Positions 39,416 through 47,282 of a DNA stretch of 54,691 bases are shown here, one piece after another (the stretch's first letter is position 1; the number at the start of each line of letters is the position of its first letter). The DNA lies in NCBI RefSeq assembly GCF_001646785.1, contig NZ_LRRH01000021.1:1-54691 (forward strand), written 5' to 3'. The translations under genes and the position numbers were made by a program. The notes beneath the pieces are model-generated. The model did not search any database. It worked only from the letters and a program-made list of their open reading frames with translations, and had not been told where the DNA came from. This DNA comes from Rhodococcus phenolicus. Its GTDB lineage: Bacteria; Actinomycetota; Actinomycetes; Mycobacteriales; Mycobacteriaceae.

Positions 39416-40933
39416 TTACCGGCGGCGGAGCCCGCCGTGGCGCAGGCTGAGAACGAGGGCGGTCAGGGGTACCACGTGACGCTGTCGGTGCAAGGTGATC
39501 GGCTCGAAACCCGGTATGCGGAAGCGTTTACGCACCACTGCCCTCGGCCGGACGAATTCGAGCAGTCCCTCGCGGCCGTGCAGGCGACCGAAGCCACTGC
39601 CCTTCGTTCCGCCCATCGGTACTGCACCCATGCCCGCGAACGCGACAACGGAGTTGATGGAGACCTGGCCGGCGTCGAGGCGGCGCGCGATCTTCTCGCG
39701 CTGCTCACCTGCAAACACCGAGGCGCTGAGACCGTAGTCACCAGTGTTCGCGAGTTCGACTGCCTCGTCGATCGACTCCACCGTCCTGACTGTGAGGACA
39801 GGGCCGAAGGTCTCCTCGCGCATTGCCGAACACGACTCGGGAACGTTCGCGAGCAGGACCGGGTCGAGGAATCCATCGGTGCGCGGGGTCTCGATACCTC
39901 CGAACACAACCTCGCCGCCTACTGCGACGGCGTCCGCAAGGTGCCGCTGCACGGTGTCGATCTGCTTCGGCATCGTCATCGCACCGTAGGTGGTGCCGAC
40001 GCGGACGCCGCGCAGTTCTGAGATGAGAAGGTCGAGCAACCGGTCAGCGACAGAGCGCACCACGTAGACGCGTTCGACTCCGACACAGGTCTGACCGGCG
40101 TTGGTGAAGGCACCCCATGCGATAGCCTTCGCGGCCTCGGTGAGGTCCGCGTCCTCGGCCACGATCGCGGCGTCCTTTCCGCCTAGTTCGAGCACCGTCG
40201 GCGTCACCGTCTCCGCGCATGCCCCCATCACAGCGCGACCGGTCGCGGTGGACCCGGTGAACGCGATCTTGTCGACCCCGGATCTGCACAGCGCGGCACC
40301 GGTGTCGCCGTAACCTGTCACCACCGTGACAATGCCCGTCGGCGCAGCGGGATTCGCGAATCCGAACGCCCGGGCGTACCAGTCGGCAACGGCCGGGGTG
40401 TACTCACTCGGCTTAATCACCACCGTATTGCCCGCAGCGAGAGCGAAGGCCGTCGAACTGTTCGCGGCATAGAGCGGATAGTTCCACGGCGAGATCACAC
40501 CGACCACCCCAAGCGGCTCGTGATCGACCCGAGCAGCGAAGTTCGCCAGCAGAATCCCCGGCGACACCCGGCGCGAAGCGAGGACCTGTTTCGCGTGACG
40601 CTCCGCCCAGCGAATGTGCTCGACGGTCAACCCGATCTCGACGATGGCGTCGTCCACGGGCTTGCCGTTCTCCCGGTGGATCAGATCGGCGAGTTCACGC
40701 CGACGCCGCCAGATGTGGCGGCGCCAGCGTTCGAGGTGCCTGCTGCGCTCGTTGACCGATTGAACGCTCCACCACGACGCTGCTGCACGCGCAGAATCGA
40801 CGACCTCGGTGACATCCCGTGCGGACTGCACCGGGAACACGGCGACGATCTCGCCGGTGGCGGGCTCGCGCGATGTCAGTGAGCCCTGCCCGGGATTCGG
40901 CATGGGGACGGCTGAAGTCGGATCGGTTGTCAT
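39416..40933 (-). CDS. Aldehyde dehydrogenase (succinate-semialdehyde type)
   Basis: A 505-aa aldehyde dehydrogenase with VVGVISPWNYPLYAANSSTAFALAAGNTVVIKPSEYTP, FTGSTATGRAVM, catalytic Glu249 (LELGGKD) and Cys283 (NAGQTCVGVERVY), and MGGTKGSGFGRLHGREGLLEF. A basic C-terminal extension after about residue 475 is unusual. ATG 40933 follows GAGGAG. Its promoter (41084-41113) is framed by two operators. FadD starts 98 bases downstream with no strong terminator between, so the enzyme may supply fatty acids from aldehydes to the same operon. Confidence 0.93.
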   Translation of the reverse strand: MTTDPTSAVPMPNPGQGSLTSREPATGEIVAVFPVQSARDVTEVVDSARAAASWWSVQSVNERSRHLERWRRHIWRRRRELADLIHRENGKPVDDAIVEIGLTVEHIRWAERHAKQVLASRRVSPGILLANFAARVDHEPLGVVGVISPWNYPLYAANSSTAFALAAGNTVVIKPSEYTPAVADWYARAFGFANPAAPTGIVTVVTGYGDTGAALCRSGVDKIAFTGSTATGRAVMGACAETVTPTVLELGGKDAAIVAEDADLTEAAKAIAWGAFTNAGQTCVGVERVYVVRSVADRLLDLLISELRGVRVGTTYGAMTMPKQIDTVQRHLADAVAVGGEVVFGGIETPRTDGFLDPVLLANVPESCSAMREETFGPVLTVRTVESIDEAVELANTGDYGLSASVFAGEQREKIARRLDAGQVSINSVVAFAGMGAVPMGGTKGSGFGRLHGREGLLEFVRPRAVVRKRFRIPGFEPITLHRQRHVVPLTALVLSLRHGGLRRR

Positions 40934-40965
40934 GGGGCCACTCCTCGAAACAACGCAAGGTGGAC

Positions 40966-40980
40966 GTTGACGGCGTCAAC
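40966..40980. promoter_or_regulatory. Perfect palindrome in the aldehyde dehydrogenase leader
   Basis: GTTGACG-G-CGTCAAC, a perfect 15-base palindrome 33 bases before the aldehyde dehydrogenase ATG. Its half-sites (TTGAC/GTCAA) match those at 41068-41115, but the spacing is shorter (3 rather than 5 bases). It is a possible third operator or a leader hairpin. Confidence 0.45.
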
Positions 40981-41067
40981 AAGGAGTCGAAATCTCGCCT
41001 GTAACAGGAGGATCAGCGGTCGCCGCCGGCACGGCCCCCTACCCCGCACCGACCCTCACGTCCACTC

Positions 41068-41115
41068 TGTTGACGCCGCGCCAAATATAGACAGCCTATT
41101 GGCGCCGCGTCAACA
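41068..41115 (-). promoter_or_regulatory. Promoter of the aldehyde dehydrogenase/fad genes framed by two TetR-type operators
   Basis: On the minus strand TTGACG (41108-41113) and TATATT (41084-41089), 18 bases apart, form a strong promoter pointing at the aldehyde dehydrogenase. Two 17-base elements, 41068-41084 and 41099-41115, are near-perfect inverted copies of each other (one mismatch), and each is itself a palindrome of the type TTGRCGC-N-GCGYCAA. One covers the -35 box and the other the start-site region, a textbook repression layout. Confidence 0.7.
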
Positions 41116-41125
41116 AGTCTGCGAA

Positions 41126-41755
41126 TCAGCCGCGCGTACGGGTCCCCAACTCGTGCAGGGCGAGCACGAGGTCGGTGCAGTGATCCGCGACCTCATCGGC
41201 CGTCGCGGAAATCCGACCCTCGAGCCAGTTCAGGAAGACCATCACCAGCGCCCCGGACAATGAGCTGACGACGAGGCCGAGCTTGTCCGGGTCGGCGAGG
41301 CCCGCGCTGCCGCCGTCCCGCCACACCACCTGCGCGACGTGGAGCACGAATACCGGGATCGCCGCCACAGCGTGGTCGCGGAGAACGTCGTCAACGAGCG
41401 TCTCCCGGAAGAGAATGCGGGCGCGCCGCGGATCCTCCTCGAAGTACGCCGCCGCCGCCATGAACGTGATACGCAGGCGCTCGGGCAACTTGCCATGGAT
41501 GTCAGCGGCACCGATCACCTCGACGAGCTCCCCGACCACCCGGTCATAGACCGCGATGACGAGATCGCCACGACTGTCGAAGGTCTCGTAGAAGTACTTC
41601 GCGCTCAATTCGGCCTCGCGGCACAGGGCGCGCACGGCGGCCGCCCCTGTGCCGTCCGCGCCGATCAGCCGAAAGCCCGCTGCTATGAACTGCTCGCGGC
41701 GATCCTGCGCACGCTCGCCCAGGGTGCTACCACGCCAGACAGTGGGACTCTCCAT
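41126..41755 (-). CDS. TetR-family transcriptional regulator
   Basis: A 209-aa TetR regulator: RRSTLGERAQDRREQFIAAGFRLIGADGTGAAAVRALCREAELSAKYFYETFDSRGDLVIAVYDRVV-like helix-turn-helix region (residues about 8-65), then a helical ligand domain with FRETLVDDVLRDHAVAAIPVF. The ATG at 41755 follows GGGAGGGTGAAGG; a start at 41791 is less likely. It is divergent from the monooxygenase operon, with a perfect palindrome in between (41818-41839), so it probably represses itself and that operon. Confidence 0.9.
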   Translation of the reverse strand: MESPTVWRGSTLGERAQDRREQFIAAGFRLIGADGTGAAAVRALCREAELSAKYFYETFDSRGDLVIAVYDRVVGELVEVIGAADIHGKLPERLRITFMAAAAYFEEDPRRARILFRETLVDDVLRDHAVAAIPVFVLHVAQVVWRDGGSAGLADPDKLGLVVSSLSGALVMVFLNWLEGRISATADEVADHCTDLVLALHELGTRTRG

Positions 41756-41817
41756 GCCTTCACCCTCCCAGGTATCGCAGTTCACGGCCATCGCACTCTT
41801 GACTCAATGCCAACAGT

Positions 41818-41839
41818 ACTGGAAACATACGTTTCCAGT
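41818..41839. promoter_or_regulatory. Perfect palindromic operator between TetR and monooxygenase genes
   Basis: ACTGGAAAC-4-GTTTCCAGT, nine perfect base pairs per arm, lies in the 135-base divergent region. A TTGACT (41799-41804) on the plus strand would be the -35 box of the monooxygenase operon, with the palindrome covering the -10 region. The size and symmetry suit a TetR dimer or pair of dimers. It is 51 bases before the monooxygenase ATG. Confidence 0.7.
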
Positions 41840-41890
41840 GAGGCGCGGACCCCCGCCTCGACACCACCGGCTCGACACCCAAGGACACCG

Positions 41891-43369
41891 ATGCCTGATC
41901 AGAATGTGACCGCAGCCGACCACGAGATCGTCGTCATTGGCGCTGGCTTCGGCGGCATCGCGATGGCCGTCAAACTCCGCGAAGCGGGGATCGACGACTT
42001 CGTGATCCTCGAGCGTGCCGCCGCTCTCGGTGGCACCTGGCGCGACAACACCTACCCTGGCTGCGCCTGCGACGTCCCGTCACAGCTCTACAGCTACTCG
42101 TTCGCACAGAACCCGGACTGGACCCGGACCTACGGCAAACAGGAGGAGATCCTCGCCTACCTGCACCAGGTTGCCGACCGTTACGATGTGAAACGGCACA
42201 TCTGGTACGAGGTCGAGATGCTCGGCGCGCAGTGGAACGAAGCCGATCGGATGTGGACGCTCGAGACGAGTGCCGGCACCGTCACTGCACGTGTGGTTGT
42301 CACCGCCGCTGGCGTATACGGCGAGGCCAAGTACCCCGACATCCCGGGCCGGGACACCTTCACCGGCACCGCGTTCCACTCGCTGCACTGGGACCACTCG
42401 TACGACCCGACGGGCGATCGGATCGCCGTCATCGGGACCGGGGCCTCGGCCGTCCAGTTCGTCCCCGAACTGCAGAAGACGGCGCGGCGGCTGTTGGTCT
42501 TCCAGCGGTCCGCGCCATGGATCATCCCCCGGATGGATCGGATCACCTCCCGGTTCGAGCGCCAGTTGATTCGCCGCATTCCGCTCGTCGGCAAGGCGAT
42601 GCGCGCGCTCTTCTACGGTGTGATCGAAGGGTTCGGGTTGGTCGGCTTCGTCAGCAACAAGTTCCGCTTCCCCTACGAGCTGATGGGCCGCTACCAGCTG
42701 CGTCGCCAGGTCCGCGACCCCGAACTGCGCAAGACACTGACGCCGGACTACATGATCGGCTGCAAGCGCGCGATCTTCTCCGATGAGTACCTCCCGGCGC
42801 TCACCCGCGAGAACGTCGACGTCGTCACCACCGGCATCGCGGAGATCCGTCCGCACTCGGTCGTCACCCGCGATGGCATCGAGCATGAGGTGGACACCAT
42901 CGTCTACGGCACCGGGTTCCAGGTTCCCCCCGCCGTCTACGAGCGGATCCAGGGCGTGAACGGAATCACCTACGCAGACCTGTACCGCAAGGCCCCGCAG
43001 AGCTATCTCGGCATGGCCGTGGCCGGGTTCCCCAACTTTTTCAACACACTCGGCGCATTCGGTGCCGTAGGCAACCAGTCGGTGATCTACATGATTGAGG
43101 CCCAGGTCAAGTACATCGTCGACGCAGTCAGCACCATGCGGCGCCGTGGACTCACCCGCGTCGAGGTCCGAGACGACGTCCAGGATCGATTCGTCGACGA
43201 GATGAACCGGCGCAGCGACGGAACGGTCTGGCTCACCGGTGGCTGCGACACGAGTTACTACCACACTGCGGACGGCAAGAACGCCGGCCTCTACCCAGGG
43301 TGGAGTTTCGAGTACAAGCGCCGCGTGGAGAAGTTCGACTCAGACGCCTACACGGTGAGTACCCGCTGA
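41891..43369 (+). CDS. Flavin-containing monooxygenase, Baeyer-Villiger type
   Basis: A 492-aa class B flavoprotein monooxygenase. FAD site: VVIGAGFGGIAMAVKL (residues 15-29) and LGGTWRDNTYPGCACDVPSQLYSYSF. The Baeyer-Villiger fingerprint FxGxxxHxxxW is exact (Phe157, Gly159, His163, Trp167). The NADPH Rossmann motif is IAVIGTGASAVQF (about 178-190). It should insert oxygen next to a ketone to give an ester or lactone. ATG 41891 follows AAGGA; a frame open to 41339 runs across the TetR gene and is rejected. The esterase downstream could hydrolyse the ester product. Confidence 0.93.
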   Translation: MPDQNVTAADHEIVVIGAGFGGIAMAVKLREAGIDDFVILERAAALGGTWRDNTYPGCACDVPSQLYSYSFAQNPDWTRTYGKQEEILAYLHQVADRYDVKRHIWYEVEMLGAQWNEADRMWTLETSAGTVTARVVVTAAGVYGEAKYPDIPGRDTFTGTAFHSLHWDHSYDPTGDRIAVIGTGASAVQFVPELQKTARRLLVFQRSAPWIIPRMDRITSRFERQLIRRIPLVGKAMRALFYGVIEGFGLVGFVSNKFRFPYELMGRYQLRRQVRDPELRKTLTPDYMIGCKRAIFSDEYLPALTRENVDVVTTGIAEIRPHSVVTRDGIEHEVDTIVYGTGFQVPPAVYERIQGVNGITYADLYRKAPQSYLGMAVAGFPNFFNTLGAFGAVGNQSVIYMIEAQVKYIVDAVSTMRRRGLTRVEVRDDVQDRFVDEMNRRSDGTVWLTGGCDTSYYHTADGKNAGLYPGWSFEYKRRVEKFDSDAYTVSTR

Positions 43370-43821
43370 TGCCGTTTACCATCGCCCGTACACTCGACGC
43401 ACCGATCGACCGCGTCTTCGACTGGCTTGCAGACGCCACCAACTACCTTGCCGCACTACCGATCACCCGCGTCGACCTGACTGGGCCCGGCAGCACCGAA
43501 CCGTCTGGAGTCGGCTCCCGCCGAACGATCTGCGCCGCCGGCGTCGAATTCGACGAGGTGGTAACCGAATTCGCACGCCCCATCCGAATCTCCTACACCG
43601 TCGAGAAGACGCGGCCCCGACTACCCCACCGGGGAGCGACAGTTTCCCTGACGGAGACCCCGAAGGGAACCCGCGTCCGCTGGCGGCTCGACACCCGCAT
43701 CGACGTACCCGTCGTCGGTCCACTGGCCGGCTTCCTGCTCGGCGCGCTGCTCGCCCCCGGCTTTCTCTTCATCCTCGCGGCCGCGCAGCGGTCCCTGAAC
43801 GCGGAACGGATTCGTCCATGA
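43369..43821 (+). CDS. SRPBCC (START-like) family protein
   Basis: A 150-aa SRPBCC fold protein: it begins with FTIARTLDAPIDRVFDWLADATNYLAALPITRVDLTGPG, then a run of strands (FDEVVTEFARPIRISYTVEK, GATVSLTETPKGTRVRWRLDTRIDVPVVG) and a hydrophobic C-terminal helix (LAGFLLGALLAPGFLFILAAA) that may bind the membrane. Such proteins bind hydrophobic ligands in a cavity. Its start overlaps the monooxygenase stop (TGATG), and its stop overlaps the SDR start, so it may hold or deliver their lipophilic substrate. No catalytic residues are recognisable. Confidence 0.82.
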   Translation: MPFTIARTLDAPIDRVFDWLADATNYLAALPITRVDLTGPGSTEPSGVGSRRTICAAGVEFDEVVTEFARPIRISYTVEKTRPRLPHRGATVSLTETPKGTRVRWRLDTRIDVPVVGPLAGFLLGALLAPGFLFILAAAQRSLNAERIRP

Positions 43822-44678
43822 CCATCTTGCGACCACAGCGAACTCAACTGGACCTCCGAGGCCGAACCGTCCTAGTCACAGGTGCCGCGCAAGGAATCGG
43901 GCTCGGCGTCGCCGAGATCCTCGTCGGACGCGGCGCTGCAGTCGCGTTGGTGGACGTGAACCCGGACGCCGTCGACCTGGCGGCTGCCACGCTCGGGCCC
44001 AACGCGCTCGGCCTGGTAGCCGACGTCCGGGACCGGTCCGCGATGGCCAAGGTAGTCGCCGACACCGTTGCCCACTTCGGCCGCCTCGACGCGGTTGTCG
44101 CGAACGCCGGCGTGACACCGTCTCCGTCCACCATCCGGACCATGGACGATGCCGACTTCGACCGCGTGATCGGCATCAACCTCACCGGCGTCTACAACAC
44201 GGTCCGCCCCGCCCTCGACCACATCATCAAGCAGAGAGGGCACGTCGTCGTGGTCTCCTCATGTGCGGCGTTCGCCCCAGGCGCGGGCGGATCGCCGTAC
44301 ATGATCAGCAAGTCGGCGATCGAACAGTTCGGAAGGGCACTCCGTGTGGAACTCGCAGTGCACGGCGCGACCGCCGGAGTCTCCTACTTCGGCATCGTGG
44401 ACACCGCAATGACCCACGACATGCTCGACTCCGACGACCTCGGCAAGGAGATCGGTGGACTCCTCCCCTGGCCGCTCAGCCGCCGCATCACGGCACGGCA
44501 GGCCGCCAAGACGATCGTCGACGGCATGGTGAACCGAGCCCCCACCACCATCGCCCCCGCGGGGTGGCGGCAGTACTCGTGGCTACGCGGAATAGTCAAC
44601 CCACTACTCGATCACCGCATGAGCGCCGACCGGCACCTACAGGGTCTGCTGCGCACGCTGGAGGAACGCGAGCGGTGA
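43818..44678 (+). CDS. SDR oxidoreductase (SadH-like)
   Basis: A 286-aa short-chain dehydrogenase with TGAAQGIGLGVAEILVGRGAAVALVDVNPDA for NAD, VANAGVTPSPSTIRTMDD, and the active site VVSSCAAFAPGAGGSPYMISKSAIEQFGRAL. The C-terminal third (GGLLPWPLSRRITARQAAKTIVDGMVNRAPTTIAPAGW...WLRGIVNPLLDHRM) is typical of SDRs next to flavin monooxygenases and lipases, as in the mycobacterial mymA operon. It probably interconverts the alcohol and ketone of the substrate. ATGA and GTGA overlaps tie it to both neighbours. Confidence 0.92.
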   Translation: MTILRPQRTQLDLRGRTVLVTGAAQGIGLGVAEILVGRGAAVALVDVNPDAVDLAAATLGPNALGLVADVRDRSAMAKVVADTVAHFGRLDAVVANAGVTPSPSTIRTMDDADFDRVIGINLTGVYNTVRPALDHIIKQRGHVVVVSSCAAFAPGAGGSPYMISKSAIEQFGRALRVELAVHGATAGVSYFGIVDTAMTHDMLDSDDLGKEIGGLLPWPLSRRITARQAAKTIVDGMVNRAPTTIAPAGWRQYSWLRGIVNPLLDHRMSADRHLQGLLRTLEERER

Positions 44679-45661
44679 AGCGGCGACGCCCGACCTCCGA
44701 TTACCCTTCCTACACCTCGAACCTCGTCCCGCTGCGGCCGTCCGTACGCTCACGACTGCTCCGCGGCGCCTCACGATCGACAGTCAAGCGTCTGGCCGAT
44801 CGAGCACAGGTCGACCCCCGGGCGATCCGGCGCGCGCGAGTCGTGATCGACCAGGTCATGCGCCTGACGGCGTTCCCCGTGCACGGCACGACGGTGGAGG
44901 TCGTCGTCGCAGGAACGGTCCGGGGCGAATGGACCAGGCCGCCGGTCGTCTCCAGCGACGCCGCCGTCCTGTACGTGCACGGCGGCGGATTCGTCGCCGG
45001 GTCACCTCGCGGCTACCGGGGTGTCGCGGGACGGCTGACCGCGGCACTCGGGTTGCCCGTCTTTGTCGTCGACTATCGATTGGCGCCGGAACACCGCAAT
45101 CCGGCTGCCGGAGACGACATCGACGCGGCCTTCGAATGGCTTGTCCGACAAGGCTTCGCCGCGGATCGCATCGTCGTCGCCGGAGACTCTGCTGGCGGTC
45201 ACCTCGCGACCGAATTGATGCTGGCACGGGCAGATCGAGGTCTCACCCCGCCCGCAGCACTGGTGCTGTTCTCCCCGATGACCGACCTCGGCCTCGGTCT
45301 CGTCACCCCGGACCGGGCGAACGACGACGGCCTGCTGTCCCTGAAGGTCGCGCGGGCCGCAGTCGCCCACTACCTCGACGGCCGGAGCGCGGTGCCCGAC
45401 CTGCGGCCGACCCCCGGCAGCGCCCTCCCGCCTGTCCTCGTCCAGGCTAGCGACTGCGAGCTCTTCACCGGCGACGCAGTCGAACTCGCGGACCGACTGC
45501 GTCGCGCGGGAGCCAGCTGCGAGTTGCAACTGTGGCCGGGCCAGATGCACGTCTTCCAACTACTCGTGAACTTGGTTCCCGAAGCCACGCGAGCGCACCG
45601 GGCCGCCGCGCAGTTCGTACTCCCTCTGGTCAGGCCAGGGGCCGACCGGATCGCCGGGTAG
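44675..45661 (+). CDS. Alpha/beta hydrolase, hormone-sensitive-lipase family esterase
   Basis: A 328-aa esterase. Oxyanion-hole motif HGGG at 102-105 (YVHGGGFVAGSPRGYRG), nucleophile Ser172 in GDSAGGHLA, acid Asp260 in QASDCELFTGDA and base His292 in PGQMHVFQL form the complete HSL-family triad. GTG at 44675 overlaps the SDR stop and follows GGAGGA. It likely hydrolyses the ester or lactone made by the Baeyer-Villiger enzyme, as LipR-like esterases do in related gene sets. It is the last gene before a hairpin terminator. Confidence 0.93.
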   Translation: MKRRRPTSDYPSYTSNLVPLRPSVRSRLLRGASRSTVKRLADRAQVDPRAIRRARVVIDQVMRLTAFPVHGTTVEVVVAGTVRGEWTRPPVVSSDAAVLYVHGGGFVAGSPRGYRGVAGRLTAALGLPVFVVDYRLAPEHRNPAAGDDIDAAFEWLVRQGFAADRIVVAGDSAGGHLATELMLARADRGLTPPAALVLFSPMTDLGLGLVTPDRANDDGLLSLKVARAAVAHYLDGRSAVPDLRPTPGSALPPVLVQASDCELFTGDAVELADRLRRAGASCELQLWPGQMHVFQLLVNLVPEATRAHRAAAQFVLPLVRPGADRIAG

Positions 45662-45681
45662 TGCGACCAAACCACCTCTTC

Positions 45682-45716
45682 GATGCCGCCGATCGGCCCA
45701 TCCGGTCGGCGGCGTC
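45682..45716. terminator. Bidirectional hairpin between esterase and mce operons
   Basis: A 15-bp stem (45682-45696 with 45702-45716, two G-T wobbles) with loop CCCAT lies between the esterase stop (+) and the stop of the Mce-associated gene (-), so it can end both convergent operons. Confidence 0.85.
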
Positions 45717-45718
45717 GC

Positions 45719-46315
45719 TCACCGTCCAGGAATCGCACCGTCAAGTCCGCCGACGTCGGTGATCTCCCACCCAGCGTTCCGGTCGATCGTGACCGAGTAG
45801 GTGACCGTGGACTGCGCGCTGTCCGGGTTCTGCACGCTCGTCGAGTCCACATCCACGAACGCGTTCACCGTGTAAACCCCGTCCGCCTCCGTCTCGACGG
45901 TCGCAGCGATGGGGCTCGCAGTCGACTTCCACTGCAGAGGTAGGAGGATCTCCCGTAGGGGTGGGGACGTCGCCTCGAAGCGAGCAGCGAGCTCGTCCGA
46001 TGTCCCCTCCTTGAGTCGGCCCAGCCACGCGTCCAGATCCTGGAAGTCCACGGTCGCGGCACCGACAGCGTAGTCCTCGGCGAGTTGCTCTGCGTGCTCG
46101 CGGTCCGCTGCGGCAGCGCGGTCGTCGTTCCGTGCTCCACTCTCTGACACGTAGAGCGAACCGAACACGGCCGCCGCCGCGGCGAGAACGACACCGCCGA
46201 CACCTGCCCAGATCAGCACGGACCGCCGGAGGGTCACCGTAGCGGGCCCGGGCTGCGTTGCCTGGGAGCCCCCCTCGGCCGGCGACTCGTCGAGGGCCGA
46301 CGGCGTCTTGTCCAT
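45719..46315 (-). CDS. Mce-associated membrane protein
   Basis: A 198-aa protein with a short cytoplasmic N-terminus, one transmembrane helix (about residues 30-55, SVLIWAGVGGVVLAAAAAVFGSLYV) and an extracytoplasmic domain that resembles Mas/VirB8-like folds (DFQDLDAWLGRLKEGTSDELAARFEATSPPLREILLPLQWKSTASP...TYSVTIDRNAGWEITDVGG). Such genes follow mceF in actinobacteria and help stabilise the transporter. ATG 46315 is chosen because GGAG lies seven bases before it; the TTG at 46321 would be too close. Confidence 0.88.
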   Translation of the reverse strand: MDKTPSALDESPAEGGSQATQPGPATVTLRRSVLIWAGVGGVVLAAAAAVFGSLYVSESGARNDDRAAAADREHAEQLAEDYAVGAATVDFQDLDAWLGRLKEGTSDELAARFEATSPPLREILLPLQWKSTASPIAATVETEADGVYTVNAFVDVDSTSVQNPDSAQSTVTYSVTIDRNAGWEITDVGGLDGAIPGR

Positions 46316-46331
46316 TACCAAACTCCGTTCG

Positions 46332-47282
46332 TCATTTCGGGTTCACTTCCACGCGAACCGCGCCATCTTCGTCGACCGCGCCCAATGCCTGTGTTATCAG
46401 CGCACTGAGGTCGATCGGCTGCAGCCCACCGCTGACCAGGGGTTGCAGGACCGGGGCGATCGCGGCCAGCGTCGGCCCCTCCCGCTCGACCCAGTCGGTG
46501 ACGCGCTCCAGCTGAGGTATCAGGCCGTCGCCCTCGACGTACATCCGCGGCGCGTCACCGGCCTTCGAGACACGAGCCAGGGAGTCGACGATCTCACTGA
46601 AACGCTGCGCGAACAGGGTCCACAGCGGCGACGACGCCCGGGCGGACGGTTCCAGCCACGACATGTTCCCGCCCATCGCCTGCAAGTCGACCGACAACTG
46701 CCTGATCTCCGGCAGCCGCGTCAGCAACGTAGCGGACAACAGTTCCGCCGAACGCTGGAGCTTCGGTGTCACGCTACCCGTGCCGGCGAGCGATTCGTCG
46801 AGGGTATTCGTCAAGGACGCGAGCACTGTCGGGTCGAGTTCGTTAAGCAAGCCGGTGACCGACCGCGCCACCATCGGAATCGACATCGAGGCGTCGATCA
46901 ACTCCGATGAGACGAGCTGACCGTCAATCAGATACGGCCCGTCGGTAGTCGACGGACGGAAGTCGACATACGTTTCGCCAAGTGCCGACAGGTTCTCGAC
47001 GCGAACCGAGCTTTGAGCGGGAACCTGTTCAGCCTCGTCGAGCGCAAGCATAACCTGCACCCCGCCGGGCGCGACGTCGACGGCACTCACCTCCCCTACC
47101 TCGATTCCGCGTACCAGCACAGGTGACCCTGGAAGGAGACCGGCGGCATCGTCGAGAACCATCATGACGGTGATATGCCGCCGGAACGGATCGATCTGCG
47201 CCACGCCGAGGAACAGATAGGAGGCGCCGAGAACGAAAACCGCAGCAATAGCGCCCAGCGACAACCACATCCCGCGGGTCAC
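46332..47282 (-). CDS. mceF: MceF-position MCE-family protein
   Basis: A 316-aa MCE protein: an N-terminal membrane helix (WLSLGAIAAVFVLGASYLFLGV), an MCE domain (about 30-105, HITVMMVLDDAAGLLPGSPVLVRGIEVGEVSAVDVAPGGVQVMLALDE... VENLSALGETYVDFRP) and a long helical C-terminal region. It belongs to the six-subunit shuttle that carries lipids across the cell envelope to the YrbE permease. GTG 47282 overlaps the stop of the lipoprotein gene. It is shorter than typical MceF. Confidence 0.9.
   Translation of the reverse strand: MTRGMWLSLGAIAAVFVLGASYLFLGVAQIDPFRRHITVMMVLDDAAGLLPGSPVLVRGIEVGEVSAVDVAPGGVQVMLALDEAEQVPAQSSVRVENLSALGETYVDFRPSTTDGPYLIDGQLVSSELIDASMSIPMVARSVTGLLNELDPTVLASLTNTLDESLAGTGSVTPKLQRSAELLSATLLTRLPEIRQLSVDLQAMGGNMSWLEPSARASSPLWTLFAQRFSEIVDSLARVSKAGDAPRMYVEGDGLIPQLERVTDWVEREGPTLAAIAPVLQPLVSGGLQPIDLSALITQALGAVDEDGAVRVEVNPK

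Noticed and set aside
42080-43264. A 394-residue minus-strand open frame inside the monooxygenase gene
   Set aside because: No family features; the plus strand carries the exact Baeyer-Villiger fingerprint.
41891-45661. Calling the cassette the mymA operon
   Set aside because: The monooxygenase has the YPGCACDVPS subtype sequence, unlike what I recall of MymA, and the gene order, SRPBCC gene and TetR regulator differ; only the general theme is shared.
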